Origin: Sphingomonas palmae
Lineage (GTDB): Bacteria; Pseudomonadota; Alphaproteobacteria; Sphingomonadales; Sphingomonadaceae
DNA length: 64,000 nucleotides
Assembly (NCBI RefSeq): GCF_900109565.1
Contig: NZ_FNZZ01000005.1
Coordinates: 62,001 to 126,000 of the forward strand
Reading direction: 5' to 3'
Below the pieces are notes generated by a model, which searched no databases, had not been told where the DNA came from, and worked only from the letters and a program-made list of their open reading frames with translations. Positions 52,802-61,388 of the stretch are shown in pieces; position 1 is the first letter of the stretch; each line of letters begins with the position of its first letter. A program made the translations under genes and the position numbers.

Positions 52802-55101
52802 GCGTCGAGACGATGAACCGCAACGAAGGGAAGAACCAGCCCGAGGTTGGCCGGGACGTGCCGCGCCTCGAGTCACGTCGCAAGGTCACCGGTCGCGCGG
52901 ACTACGTTCACAACCTTAGCGTGCCGGGCATGCTGCACGCCAAGGTGTTCCGTTCCACCGTGCCGCATGGACGCATCCTGTCGATCGACACCTCCGAGGC
53001 GCTTGACGCTCCGGGCGTGCACTATGTCCTCACCGGGGAGGACATCAGGGCGATGTTCCCGCATCCCTACTATGGACCTGCCTTCCACGATCAGCCGGTC
53101 CTCGCCCTCGACAAGGTGCGATATGTCGGGGAGCCGGTGGCAGTGGTCCTTGCCGAGGATCCGTTCGCAGCCGCCGACGCTGTGCAGATGATCGTGGCGG
53201 ACTACGAGGAGCTGGAGCCGGTATACGACGAGGTCGAGGCGGTGACCTCGCCGGTGGTGGTCCACGACGTCCTAAAGCCCGCCGGCACCTTTCCCGACCT
53301 GAAGCACTTGCACGGCAAGCGCGACACCAACGTCGCCTTGGACTACCAGCTTCGTCGCGGTGACTGCGATGCCGCGTTCTCCGCCGCAGCGCACGTCTTC
53401 GAGCACGAATTCCGATCGCAGCCGGTCATGCACGTGCCGCTCGAGCCGATGGTGTCGCTGGCGGTCCCCGACCACGACCGGCTGACGATCCATACCGCAT
53501 CCCAGAGCCCCAGCTTCGTGCGGATGGAGATCGCGCGCCTGCTCGGCTGGCCCGAGAACCGGGTCCGCGTGATGGTGCCACATCTCGGCGGCGGCTTTGG
53601 CGCCAAGCTCTACATCAAGCTCGAGGCCCTCGTCGCCTGCGCGGCGCTCATCGCGCGTGCTCCGGTCAAGCTGTCGCTGACGATGGAGGAGCAGTTCTAC
53701 ACGATCACCAAGCACGCCAGCACCTTCCGCATCAAGACGGGCGTGGATGCGGATGGGCGCATCACTGCGCGGCGCTGCGAGGTCTACTGGAACGGTGGGG
53801 CATATGCCGACATCGGGCCGCGCGTGACCCAGAAGTCGGGCTTCACCGCGCCGGGACCGTACGACATCGAGAACGTGTCGATCGACAGCTACGCGCTCTA
53901 CACAAACCGTCCGCCAGCGGGGGCGCTACGCGGCTTCGGCATCCCCCAGCTCGTCTGGGCCTACGAGAGCCAGGCGGATATCATCGCGCGCGAGCTCGGA
54001 CAGGATCCGGTCGAGTTCCGCCGCCGCAACCTGCTCCGCAACGGGCGTCCGCAGGCGACCGGGACGATCATGGAGAGCGCGGCCATCCACGAGGTGCTCG
54101 AGACGGTCGTCGAGCGGTTGGAGTGGGCAAAGCCGTTCGATCGGGGCAGCGGCCCGGTGCGACGCGGGCGGGCGATCGCCATCGGCTTCAAGGCGTCGAT
54201 CGCGCCTACGACCTCGGTCGCCATCGTGACGGTGGCCGCGGACGGCAGCGCCTCGCTCTCCATCTCCACCGTGGACATGGGCCAGGGATCGGACACGGCG
54301 ATGGCGCAGATCGTCGCGGAGACGCTCGGGATCCCGACTGAGGAGGTCACCGTGGTCCATCCGGACACCGACACCACCCCCTACGACATGGCGACGCTTG
54401 GCTCCCGCTCCACGTTCCACACCGGCAACGCGGTGAAGCGCGCGGCGGAGGACGCGCGCGAACGGTTGGCGCGGCTTGCGGAGGAGGCCGGAATGCCGGC
54501 CCAGGACAGCTACGCTCCGGCCGAGGTGTTCCGGAAGCGCTATGGCATGCAGGCCGGCACCGTAACCGGCACCGGCAGCTACATCCCTGAGTACAGGTCA
54601 CCGGACGAGGATGGGCAGTCACCGAAGGTCACCCCCTACTGGATGATAGGCGCGACCGGGGTGGAGCTCGAGGTCGATACGGAGACGGGCCACGTGCACG
54701 TGACGCGTATGGTCAATGCGGTCGACTGCGGCACGCCGCTGAACCCAAAGATCGTGGAGGCCCAGATCTCCGGCGCGGCGATCATGCAGTTCGGCTTCAC
54801 CATGAGCGAGGAAATGCACTTCGACGCGGGGCAGGTAACCAACGCCTCCTTCGCCGACTACAAGATCCCGGGCATCCACGACATCCCGCCGCTCATGGAC
54901 GAGTACATCGTCGACGCGGTGCAGAGCGGGGGCCCGTTCGGCGCGAAGGGGGTTGGCGAGAGTGCGACGTTCGGGGTCTCGCCCTCGATCGCGGGCGCCA
55001 TTGAGGATGCCGTCGGCGTGCGGCTCACCGAACTCCCGCTCACGCCCGAGAAGGTGCTGCGTGCGATCCGCGCGGCCGCCGGCGACCCACTCGAGGACTG
55101 A
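52798..55101 (+). CDS. Molybdenum hydroxylase, molybdopterin-binding large subunit
   Basis: Catalytic subunit of 767 residues of the xanthine oxidase family. GTG start with GGAGGGA upstream. Molybdopterin-cytosine-dinucleotide contacts are suggested by GGGFGAK near residue 265 and MGQGSDTAMAQI near 500. The loop PAGALRGFGIPQ replaces the AYRCSFR loop of true CO dehydrogenase, so this is a hydroxylase of an organic, often N-heterocyclic or aldehyde, substrate. The catalytic Glu is in KGVGESATFG near residue 720. Substrate unknown. Mo-cofactor insertion factor not adjacent. Confidence 0.92.
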   Translation: MSVETMNRNEGKNQPEVGRDVPRLESRRKVTGRADYVHNLSVPGMLHAKVFRSTVPHGRILSIDTSEALDAPGVHYVLTGEDIRAMFPHPYYGPAFHDQPVLALDKVRYVGEPVAVVLAEDPFAAADAVQMIVADYEELEPVYDEVEAVTSPVVVHDVLKPAGTFPDLKHLHGKRDTNVALDYQLRRGDCDAAFSAAAHVFEHEFRSQPVMHVPLEPMVSLAVPDHDRLTIHTASQSPSFVRMEIARLLGWPENRVRVMVPHLGGGFGAKLYIKLEALVACAALIARAPVKLSLTMEEQFYTITKHASTFRIKTGVDADGRITARRCEVYWNGGAYADIGPRVTQKSGFTAPGPYDIENVSIDSYALYTNRPPAGALRGFGIPQLVWAYESQADIIARELGQDPVEFRRRNLLRNGRPQATGTIMESAAIHEVLETVVERLEWAKPFDRGSGPVRRGRAIAIGFKASIAPTTSVAIVTVAADGSASLSISTVDMGQGSDTAMAQIVAETLGIPTEEVTVVHPDTDTTPYDMATLGSRSTFHTGNAVKRAAEDARERLARLAEEAGMPAQDSYAPAEVFRKRYGMQAGTVTGTGSYIPEYRSPDEDGQSPKVTPYWMIGATGVELEVDTETGHVHVTRMVNAVDCGTPLNPKIVEAQISGAAIMQFGFTMSEEMHFDAGQVTNASFADYKIPGIHDIPPLMDEYIVDAVQSGGPFGAKGVGESATFGVSPSIAGAIEDAVGVRLTELPLTPEKVLRAIRAAAGDPLED

Positions 55102-55102
55102 C

Positions 55103-55582
55103 ATGAGACAGCACATCAGCTTCAACCTGAACGGACGCCCTGTGTCCATGGACGTGGGGGCGCATGAGGACGCCGTCGACGTGCTGCGCCGGCGCAACCT
55201 CTTCGGTGCGCGGGAGAGCTGCGGTCAAGGCCTGTGCGGCTGCTGCACGATCAAGGTCGACGGCGTGCCCGTGTCGGGCTGCCTGACGCTCGGGCTCAAG
55301 CTGGACGGCGCGGAGGTCGAAACCGTCGAAGGTCTCGAGCGCGAGGGCGTCCTCGACATCGTGCAGCAGGCCTTCATCGATGCGGGCGCCTTCCAGTGCG
55401 GCTTCTGCACGCCCGGCTTTGTGATGATGGCGAGCGACCTTCTGGCGAGGGTCGAAGCCCCAACCGACGAGCAGATCAAGGATCACCTAGCGGGCAACCT
55501 GTGCCGGTGCGCCGCCTACCCGGAGATCATCGCCGCCGTGCGGGCGGCTGCGGAGAAGCGAAGCGCACACGCGCAAGTCTGA
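55103..55582 (+). CDS. Molybdenum hydroxylase, 2Fe-2S small subunit (CoxS-like)
   Basis: Protein of 159 residues with two [2Fe-2S] clusters. The N-terminal plant-type cluster is CGQGLCGCCTIKVDG with the fourth Cys in VSGC. The C-terminal cluster is CGFCTPGF and NLCRCAAYPEI. Order and spacing match CoxS/xanthine dehydrogenase small subunits. GAGGA precedes the ATG. It is the last enzyme gene of the operon, immediately followed by an MFS transporter gene. Confidence 0.95.
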   Translation: MRQHISFNLNGRPVSMDVGAHEDAVDVLRRRNLFGARESCGQGLCGCCTIKVDGVPVSGCLTLGLKLDGAEVETVEGLEREGVLDIVQQAFIDAGAFQCGFCTPGFVMMASDLLARVEAPTDEQIKDHLAGNLCRCAAYPEIIAAVRAAAEKRSAHAQV

Positions 55583-55631
55583 GAACAAGTAAGCGCCGGC
55601 GAACGGCGCACTCAAGAGAGGAGAAGGGTGG

Positions 55632-56975
55632 ATGACCACGAGAGCAGTGCCGGCACGCGACGCCGAAGGTCCCTGGTATCATGCGCTTGACCGCAAGCAG
55701 TGGAACACGCTGATCGCGTCCAACCTCGGCTGGCTCTTCGACGGCTTCGAGAACTACGCCCTCATCCTCACCGTCGCGCCGGCGCTCAGCCAGCTGCTGC
55801 CTAGGACGGAACTGGCGGACCTGCCGTTCTACATCGGCTCGGTCATCGCCATAAACCTCCTTGGTTGGGCCATCGGCGGCCTGCTCGGCGGGGTGCTGGC
55901 CGACTACATCGGGCGCAAGCGCATGATGATGTACGCCATCATCGGCTACTCGGTCGCCACCGGCCTTTCGGCCTTCGCATTCTCGTGGTGGTCGTTCGCG
56001 GCACTGCGGTTCATCGTTGGCGTCACGGTGGGCTCCGAGTGGGCAACCGGCAGCTCGATGATGGCGGAGCTGTGGCCCGACCGCGCTCGCGGCAAGGGCG
56101 CCGGATTGATGCAATGCGGGCTCGGCATCGGCTTCTTCCTCGCATCGCTTGTCTGGCTGTTCGTGGCGCCGCTGGGGAACGACGCCTGGCGCTACATGTA
56201 CCTGCTCGGCGTCCTGCCCGCGCTCATCACGCTGTGGATCCGGCGAGCCATCCCGGAGTCCGAGCTCTGGGAGGCGGCGATGGCGCGGCGCGCGGAGGCG
56301 AAAGCCCGCGAGAACGCCGGACGCACGCTGAGCCACGAGGACCAGCAGCTCACCAAATTCACGCTCGTGGACCTGTTCACGGATCGCGCCGCTCGTCGCG
56401 TGACGGTGCTCGCCCTGTTCATGTCGCTTGCCACGACGGTCGGCTTCTGGAGCATCTCGACCTGGGTGCCGCAGTTCGTAGGATCGCTCGCCACGGCGGA
56501 GGGTCTGCAAGCGGCTCGTTGGGCGAGCTTCGCCGGCATGGCCTACACTGCCGGCTCCATAACGGGCTACGTCGCCTTCGGCTTCCTGGCCGACGCGCTG
56601 GGTCGGAAGCCGGTGACATTCGCCTTCTTCCTGATCGCCCTGCTGCTCACCCCGGTACTCTTCTTCGGCACCAAGGACCTGACCTGGCTCCTGGCTCTAG
56701 CGTTCCTGAACGCCATCTTCTCGAACGGGCAGTACACGTGGATGCCGGTGTGGCTTCCGGAGCTCTTCCCCACCCGCATGCGCGGCACGGCGCTGGCGGT
56801 GATCTTCAACCTTCCCCGCTTCATCGCCTTCGCTGGCCCGCTGCTCGCCGGCACCCTGATCGTCACCTTTGGCGGCTTCGGCTGGGCAGCCGTCGTGCTC
56901 TCGTCGATCTACGTCGTCGGCATGATCGCCACGCCGTTCCTACCGGAGACCCGCGGCAAGCCGCTTCCGCTCTGA
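55632..56975 (+). CDS. MFS transporter, probably aromatic/organic acid:H+ symporter
   Basis: Inner-membrane protein of 447 residues with 12 predicted helices. The N-terminal WLFDGFENYALI has the conserved Asp of the AAHS/sialic-acid-type MFS group. The first loop motif GGVLADYIGRKRMMM is MFS motif A, repeated as GFLADALGRKP in the second half. Located between a molybdenum hydroxylase and a porin, it probably imports the pathway substrate, likely a carboxylated aromatic or similar acid. Confidence 0.88.
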   Translation: MTTRAVPARDAEGPWYHALDRKQWNTLIASNLGWLFDGFENYALILTVAPALSQLLPRTELADLPFYIGSVIAINLLGWAIGGLLGGVLADYIGRKRMMMYAIIGYSVATGLSAFAFSWWSFAALRFIVGVTVGSEWATGSSMMAELWPDRARGKGAGLMQCGLGIGFFLASLVWLFVAPLGNDAWRYMYLLGVLPALITLWIRRAIPESELWEAAMARRAEAKARENAGRTLSHEDQQLTKFTLVDLFTDRAARRVTVLALFMSLATTVGFWSISTWVPQFVGSLATAEGLQAARWASFAGMAYTAGSITGYVAFGFLADALGRKPVTFAFFLIALLLTPVLFFGTKDLTWLLALAFLNAIFSNGQYTWMPVWLPELFPTRMRGTALAVIFNLPRFIAFAGPLLAGTLIVTFGGFGWAAVVLSSIYVVGMIATPFLPETRGKPLPL

Positions 56976-56996
56976 TCCTTCCACTGGAGTAAGGCC

Positions 56997-58436
56997 ATGA
57001 ACCGCTTCGTTCTTGCCGCTTCGGCGGCCACCGTCCCGCTCGTCCTGGCGCAACCCGCGAGTGCGCAGCAGCTCCCTGCCGGACCGCCGCCGGTCGAGCA
57101 GGATCCGGCCCTTGGCGGCAAGGGGGTGCGACCCGACCAGCAGCAGACCACCGCCACGCCGACGCCGCCGGGACCGGTCGCCCGCTGGCAGGCGTCGAAC
57201 GGGATCGGCAAGACATTGAGGTCGCTGCGCCAGGACGGGGTCACGCTGACGCTCAACTACATCACCGACACCGCCACCAACGTCGCCGGCGGCGTTCGCA
57301 AGGACATAGCGAACACGCATGGTGCCGACGTCGGGATTGACCTGGATCTGGAGAAGCTAGCCGGCATCGGCGGGACGAAGGTCCACATCCAGGCGGCGCA
57401 ATTCGGGGGCGTGGGCCTGCAGCAGATCGCCATCGGCAACTCCATCAGCCCGCAGCAGTCCTGGCGGCCGGTTAGAGAGGCGTTCCTGTCGCAGCTTAAC
57501 GTCGAACACGACGCAGGTCGGGTGAACGTGCTCGCCGGGCGGATGGCGCTGAACACCTACTTCTTCAATTCGCCGATAAACTGCGCCTTTCAGTCGGTGA
57601 CAATGTGCCTGACCACATACGGCCCGATCCAGACGCAGGGAATCACTGGCTTTCCCTACACCAGCTGGGGTCTGAAGGGACGGCTGGCGCTCACCAGCCG
57701 CCTCTACGTGCAGACGGGCGTGTTCGACTACAATCCCGCCATCGCGGTCCAGGGCAAAAACGGGCTCGACTTCAGCTTCTTCAAGGGACCTGGCGTGATG
57801 ATCCCGGTCGAGGTCGGCTACCAAACCACGTTCAAGGATGAGCCGCTGCCGGGCCGCTATAAACTCGGCGCCTACGTCAACACGGATGGCGGCACTAGCC
57901 CGTACTTCGACGCGAACGGCGGATCCTCGATCCTGACGGGACGGCCGCGCGCGTTGCAGGGCGGCACGCGCGTGGGCCTATACGCACTCGTGGACCAGAC
58001 GGTGGCGGCATCGAAGGGCGGCGCACGCAACACCGCCGTCTTCGGCCGCATGTTCGTGAACGCGGGCACTGCCACCTCGATCGACTGGTCCGGCTTCATC
58101 GGCGTGCTTCAGACGGGCACATTCGCCGGTCGCGACCGCGACACCATCGGCGCCTTCGTCTCCAACACGCGGTTCAGCGACGAGCAGGTCGCCTTCTGGC
58201 GCGACAGGCGGACCCGCTTCGGCGGGTCGGGCGCGCCCGCGCGCAATGAGATCATCGGCGAGTTGAACTACGGCTTCGTGCCGCTCGCGGGCGTGCGGCT
58301 GATCCCCAACATCCAGTACATCATCAACCCCGATCCGACCTTCGCCCCTACGAGGACGCGAAGGATACCGGACGCGCTCGTGCTCGGTCTACGGGTCGAT
58401 CTGCGCGCCCAGGACCTGTTCGGCGGCACCCGGTGA
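56997..58436 (+). CDS. OprB-like carbohydrate-selective porin family protein
   Basis: Outer-membrane protein of 479 residues. The signal peptide ends near ASAQQ. A Pro-rich linker at about 25-60 precedes a beta-barrel with the OprB pattern (LNYITDTATNVAGG, GRMALNTYFFNSP, GYQTTFKDEPLPGRYKLGAYVN) and a long C-terminal barrel ending in VLGLRVDLRA. Members move sugars or, in sphingomonads, various organic substrates through the outer membrane. Its place after the MFS importer suggests both act on the same molecule. The HAD gene begins near its stop. Confidence 0.85.
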   Translation: MNRFVLAASAATVPLVLAQPASAQQLPAGPPPVEQDPALGGKGVRPDQQQTTATPTPPGPVARWQASNGIGKTLRSLRQDGVTLTLNYITDTATNVAGGVRKDIANTHGADVGIDLDLEKLAGIGGTKVHIQAAQFGGVGLQQIAIGNSISPQQSWRPVREAFLSQLNVEHDAGRVNVLAGRMALNTYFFNSPINCAFQSVTMCLTTYGPIQTQGITGFPYTSWGLKGRLALTSRLYVQTGVFDYNPAIAVQGKNGLDFSFFKGPGVMIPVEVGYQTTFKDEPLPGRYKLGAYVNTDGGTSPYFDANGGSSILTGRPRALQGGTRVGLYALVDQTVAASKGGARNTAVFGRMFVNAGTATSIDWSGFIGVLQTGTFAGRDRDTIGAFVSNTRFSDEQVAFWRDRRTRFGGSGAPARNEIIGELNYGFVPLAGVRLIPNIQYIINPDPTFAPTRTRRIPDALVLGLRVDLRAQDLFGGTR

Positions 58437-58453
58437 AAACGAGGACCAATGAC

Positions 58454-59167
58454 ATGACCATCAAGGCGCTCGCATTCGACATCTTCGGCACCATCGTCGA
58501 CTGGCGGAGCAGCATCGCTCGTGAGGTCGACCGCTTCCTGGCCGAAATTGGTCGAGAAGACGTGGACTCGTTCGTCTTCGCCCGCGCCTGGCGGGATTTC
58601 TATCAACCACGCATGGCCGACTGCCGCTCCGGTGCGCGGCCGTACACGCCGCTGGAGGAGTTGATCGCCGAAGCGCTCGACGAGACGCTCGCGGCCAACG
58701 GCATCGCACCCGAAGGTCTGGGACTAGGACGGCGTATCCATTTTGTTCATGCGTGGCGCCGGCTCGATCCATGGCCGGACGTGGTGGAGGGCCTGTGCCT
58801 GCTGCAGGCGCGCTTTCCGCTGGTCGCTTTGTCGAACGGGAACCTGGCGCTGACGATGCACCTCGCTCGGCACGGAGGCTATCGGTGGGACGCGATCCTC
58901 GGTGCGGAGGTCGCCCAGACGTACAAGCCGCTGCCGCGGCCCTATGATCAGGCGGTGGACATGCTGAGCATTCGACCCGAGGAACTCTGCCTGGTGGCCG
59001 CGCACGAGGACGACCTCCGCGCGGCTCGGATGCGGGGCCTCTCGACCGCGTACCTGCACCGGCCGCTGGAGTTCGGTCCCGACGAGATCCACCTTCCGGA
59101 AGGCGACTGGAGCTACTCGGCCGACAACCTCCGCTCCCTTTCCGAGGAGCTCTCGGGGCAGGGCTGA
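58454..59167 (+). CDS. Haloacid dehalogenase type II-like HAD hydrolase
   Basis: Protein of 237 residues. Motif I is FDIFGTIVDWRSSI with the nucleophile Asp, typical of type II haloacid dehalogenases. LSNGNLALT corresponds to motif II, YKPLPRPY carries the motif III lysine, and VAAHEDDLRAA the motif IV aspartate. Either a 2-haloacid dehalogenase or a phosphatase-like relative. The ATG at 58454 with GAGGA upstream is preferred; the GTG at 58433 overlapping the porin stop is an alternative. The stop overlaps the MarR ATG by 1 bp. Confidence 0.87.
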   Translation: MTIKALAFDIFGTIVDWRSSIAREVDRFLAEIGREDVDSFVFARAWRDFYQPRMADCRSGARPYTPLEELIAEALDETLAANGIAPEGLGLGRRIHFVHAWRRLDPWPDVVEGLCLLQARFPLVALSNGNLALTMHLARHGGYRWDAILGAEVAQTYKPLPRPYDQAVDMLSIRPEELCLVAAHEDDLRAARMRGLSTAYLHRPLEFGPDEIHLPEGDWSYSADNLRSLSEELSGQG

Positions 59168-59673
59168 TGCACACGACGCAGGATGACTGCGAGTTGCGTC
59201 TGGCGGCGACCCAGCTACTCTCAGCCAGGAACGGCGCGCTTGCAGTTCTCAGGGAGCTGGAGGAGATCGCCTCGCTGGCGGACCTTCACCTCACGCATCT
59301 CCTGATCCTCATCCTCGTGGCAGATGGGAAAGTCCGCCGTGCCAGTGAGATGGCAAGGTCGCTGGATCTCGACTCCGGTGCGATATCGCGCGCATTGGAG
59401 AAGCTGGAGATCACCGGTCTCATCGAACGAAGCAGGTCGACGCTTGATCGACGGATCATAGAGATCTCCCTCTCTGCCGCCGGACGATCGGCGGTCACGC
59501 GTTCTGTGTCCGGCGTCCAGCGCTTCACGGTCCCTCCTCCGCAAGAAGCCGCGGCCCCGGCCCCTCCAGGGCCATACGATCGTCGGGATTCCGCAAGGGA
59601 CACTGGTCGAGGGACAGGCAGCCGCAGCCAATGCAGGAGTCCAGCTGATCCCGGAGCTGCATCAGGCTTCTGA
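59167..59673 (+). CDS. MarR-family regulator with disrupted C-terminus
   Basis: Protein of 168 residues. Residues about 30-118 form the winged helix: ILILVADGKVRRASEMARSLDLDSGAISRALEKLEITGLIERS, a wing with LDRRIIEISLSAAGRSAV. After about residue 119 the sequence becomes Pro/Arg/Gly-rich (VPPPQEAAAPAPPGPY) and is simply the antisense of the soxR gene. The usual C-terminal dimerisation helix is missing, so the gene looks truncated by a rearrangement. Possibly the regulator of the catabolic operon; function doubtful. Confidence 0.6.
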   Translation: MHTTQDDCELRLAATQLLSARNGALAVLRELEEIASLADLHLTHLLILILVADGKVRRASEMARSLDLDSGAISRALEKLEITGLIERSRSTLDRRIIEISLSAAGRSAVTRSVSGVQRFTVPPPQEAAAPAPPGPYDRRDSARDTGRGTGSRSQCRSPADPGAASGF

Positions 59674-59974
59674 TGCGCTCGTCCAGCAGCGTTCGCCACG
59701 CAGCGGTAAGCCGCCGCCAGTCCGCGGCGGTCGGTGCGCGATCCGCGGGGATCTCGTCGAGATACCGCTTGATCGTCGAAAGCGTGATGCCTGCCCGCTG
59801 CGCGACACGGATCACGGCGATCCGCCGCAGGATCGATCGGGCGTAGCGTCGTTGGTTGCCCGACGTCCGCCAGCCCTGGATGAGGCCCTTATCCTCGTAG
59901 AAGCGGATCGCGGACACGGCGACCCCGCTGCGCCGGGCGAGTTCGCCAACGGAGAGGTGCGAGGCGACTTGCAC
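59525..59974 (-). CDS. soxR: Redox-sensitive transcriptional activator SoxR
   Basis: MerR-family regulator of 149 residues. HTH near 8-28 (VGELARRSGVAVSAIRFYE), a dimerisation helix, and the [2Fe-2S] ligands C114, C117, C119 and C125 in the canonical CX2CXCX5C spacing. It senses redox-cycling compounds or superoxide. It is the last gene of the minus-strand azoreductase/efflux cluster, and its 3' 149 bp overlap the MarR reading frame. The usual arrangement of SoxR divergent from its target is not seen here. Confidence 0.95.
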   Translation of the reverse strand: MQVASHLSVGELARRSGVAVSAIRFYEDKGLIQGWRTSGNQRRYARSILRRIAVIRVAQRAGITLSTIKRYLDEIPADRAPTAADWRRLTAAWRTLLDERIRSLMQLRDQLDSCIGCGCLSLDQCPLRNPDDRMALEGPGPRLLAEEGP

Positions 59975-60012
59975 GAGGAAGCGTTAAACCGCTTGCGCGA
60001 CAAGCCGGCGGA

Positions 60013-60423
60013 TCACGACCGTTCGGCCAGATGGATCGCTTCCGCGACGGCCGATGGGTGCATTCCAAGCGAAGCCAGGCGATCAGACAGCTCTTTGACT
60101 TCGCTCGGGCGACGTCGGACGACCGTGCAAACCAGGAGCCGAAGCGTCTCGAGCCGCTCGCTGGCCAGACTCTGGACGCCCCGCTGCCCAGTCATCGCGT
60201 GCAGGAACGAGAGCAGTCGAATCCGCCATCCGCTCCCATCGTGTGCGCCCCGCCACCAGAAGCTCGAGGCATCCCTCCGCCCGATGGCGATCACCACCAT
60301 CTCCTCACGGGTCAACCGTTCACCGCTCCACGCGACCCCGAACTGCGGCAACGCCCCGAGCGGCGCCGGGGCGAGCTCCTCGTGATCACTCATCAGCAGG
60401 TTCAAGGGAGAGATCGCGTTCAC
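60013..60423 (-). CDS. Hypothetical protein between azoreductase and soxR
   Basis: Protein of 136 residues. The GTG start overlaps the azoreductase stop (GTGA), which indicates co-transcription. An ATG at 60393 is an alternative. Soluble, with a Trp/Arg-rich centre (DASSFWWRGAHDGSGWRIRL) and a helical C-terminus (EVKELSDRLASLGMHPSAVAEAIHLAERS). No motif or family is recognised. Context suggests a role in the redox/efflux response. Confidence 0.6.
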   Translation of the reverse strand: MNAISPLNLLMSDHEELAPAPLGALPQFGVAWSGERLTREEMVVIAIGRRDASSFWWRGAHDGSGWRIRLLSFLHAMTGQRGVQSLASERLETLRLLVCTVVRRRPSEVKELSDRLASLGMHPSAVAEAIHLAERS

Positions 60424-61040
60424 GCCGGGACGAGCTCGCTGATGCGCCTGCTAGCAACGTCGTAGCCGTCGCGTCGCGCTTCGGGGTGGAGGGCCTGCCA
60501 GTCGGCGGCGACCACGTGCAGGTCCACGATCCCGAGAAGGGCCAACGCCACGCGGACATGGGAGTCCGCGAAGTTGCCCGCCTCCGCGCCGGTCGTGCCG
60601 TAATCGCCGCCACGGCTTGTCACGACATACGCCCGCTTGCCGGTGACCAGCCCGTGGGCGTTGCCATCGCGATCATACCGGAAGGTCCGACCGGGGATCG
60701 AGACGTTGTCGATCCACGTCTTGAGGACGGACGGGAAGCCGAAGTTGTACATGGGAGCGCCGATCACCAGCACGTCAGCCCAGTCGAGTTGCTCGATCAT
60801 TTCGGCGGAGATCGCGACCGCCGCGGCCTCCTCCGCCGAGCGGTCCAATTCGGGCTTGCGAACACCGGCGAGCAGGGCGGCGCCGACGTGAGGTGGCGCT
60901 TCCGCGGCGAGATCGCGTTGGATCACCGCTGCGCCGGGGTGGGCGCGTGCGATCTGCACGATCAGCTCCGTGCTCAGGCGTCGCGAGATGGACACCTCAG
61001 CGGGCCGCGGGCTGGAATGAAGTGCGAGTATGCGCAGCAT
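60420..61040 (-). CDS. azoR: FMN-dependent NADH-azoreductase (AzoR)
   Basis: Flavodoxin-fold reductase of 206 residues. SSPR near the N-terminus, the FMN-binding ISRRLSTELI region, APMYNFGFPSVLKTWID, and TSRGGDYG are AzoR signatures. It reduces azo compounds and quinones with NADH using bound FMN. Placed with soxR and an efflux system, it likely belongs to the response to redox-active or quinone compounds. It overlaps the following gene by 4 bp. Confidence 0.93.
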   Translation of the reverse strand: MLRILALHSSPRPAEVSISRRLSTELIVQIARAHPGAAVIQRDLAAEAPPHVGAALLAGVRKPELDRSAEEAAAVAISAEMIEQLDWADVLVIGAPMYNFGFPSVLKTWIDNVSIPGRTFRYDRDGNAHGLVTGKRAYVVTSRGGDYGTTGAEAGNFADSHVRVALALLGIVDLHVVAADWQALHPEARRDGYDVASRRISELVPA

Positions 61041-61043
61041 GGA

Positions 61044-61388
61044 CTATCTCCGGACAGGCGAGTGGAGGCGCGGCCGATGACCGGATCGCTCCCGATCCAT
61101 CCGGCGGCCGAGCAAGAGCAGGGCTCCAAGAAGAAGGCATGGGGCGAGCGACGCCTCGACCTCGGCCGTGAGGAACGCGACGCAGGCGGCGAGTGCCGCC
61201 GCCGCCGCGCCGACCATGACCCCCACCGGCCTGGTACGGCTCCGCACCAGGAGCATGGCGCCGACCGCCTCCAGCGTGATCGTGGCCTCGCCGAGCCAGG
61301 CGTGTGCGGCAGCACGGAAGACGGCATGCGCGACGAGCCCGATCGCCAATGCCAGCGACCAGAGCCTTGTCCACGCCACCCGCCTCAC
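61044..61388 (-). CDS. Small polytopic membrane protein (DoxX-like)
   Basis: Protein of 114 residues starting at a GTG that overlaps the outer-membrane factor stop (GTGA), 3 bp before the azoreductase start. It has three to four hydrophobic segments (LWSLALAIGLVAHAVF, ITLEAVGAMLLV, VGAAAAALAACVAFL, LAPCLLLGALLLL) and a basic C-terminal tail, resembling small DoxX-type inner-membrane proteins. Identity is uncertain. The tight packing supports expression with the efflux and azoreductase genes. Confidence 0.6.
   Translation of the reverse strand: MRRVAWTRLWSLALAIGLVAHAVFRAAAHAWLGEATITLEAVGAMLLVRSRTRPVGVMVGAAAAALAACVAFLTAEVEASLAPCLLLGALLLLGRRMDRERSGHRPRLHSPVRR

Noticed and set aside
53926..54420. 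Long open frame antisense to the molybdenum hydroxylase large subunit
   Set aside because: High-GC shadow frame with Arg/His/Gly-rich composition; the opposite frame encodes a clear family protein.
52798..55582. Carbon monoxide dehydrogenase (coxMLS)
   Set aside because: The large subunit lacks the AYRCSFR active-site loop of true CO dehydrogenase and has PAGALRGFGIPQ instead.
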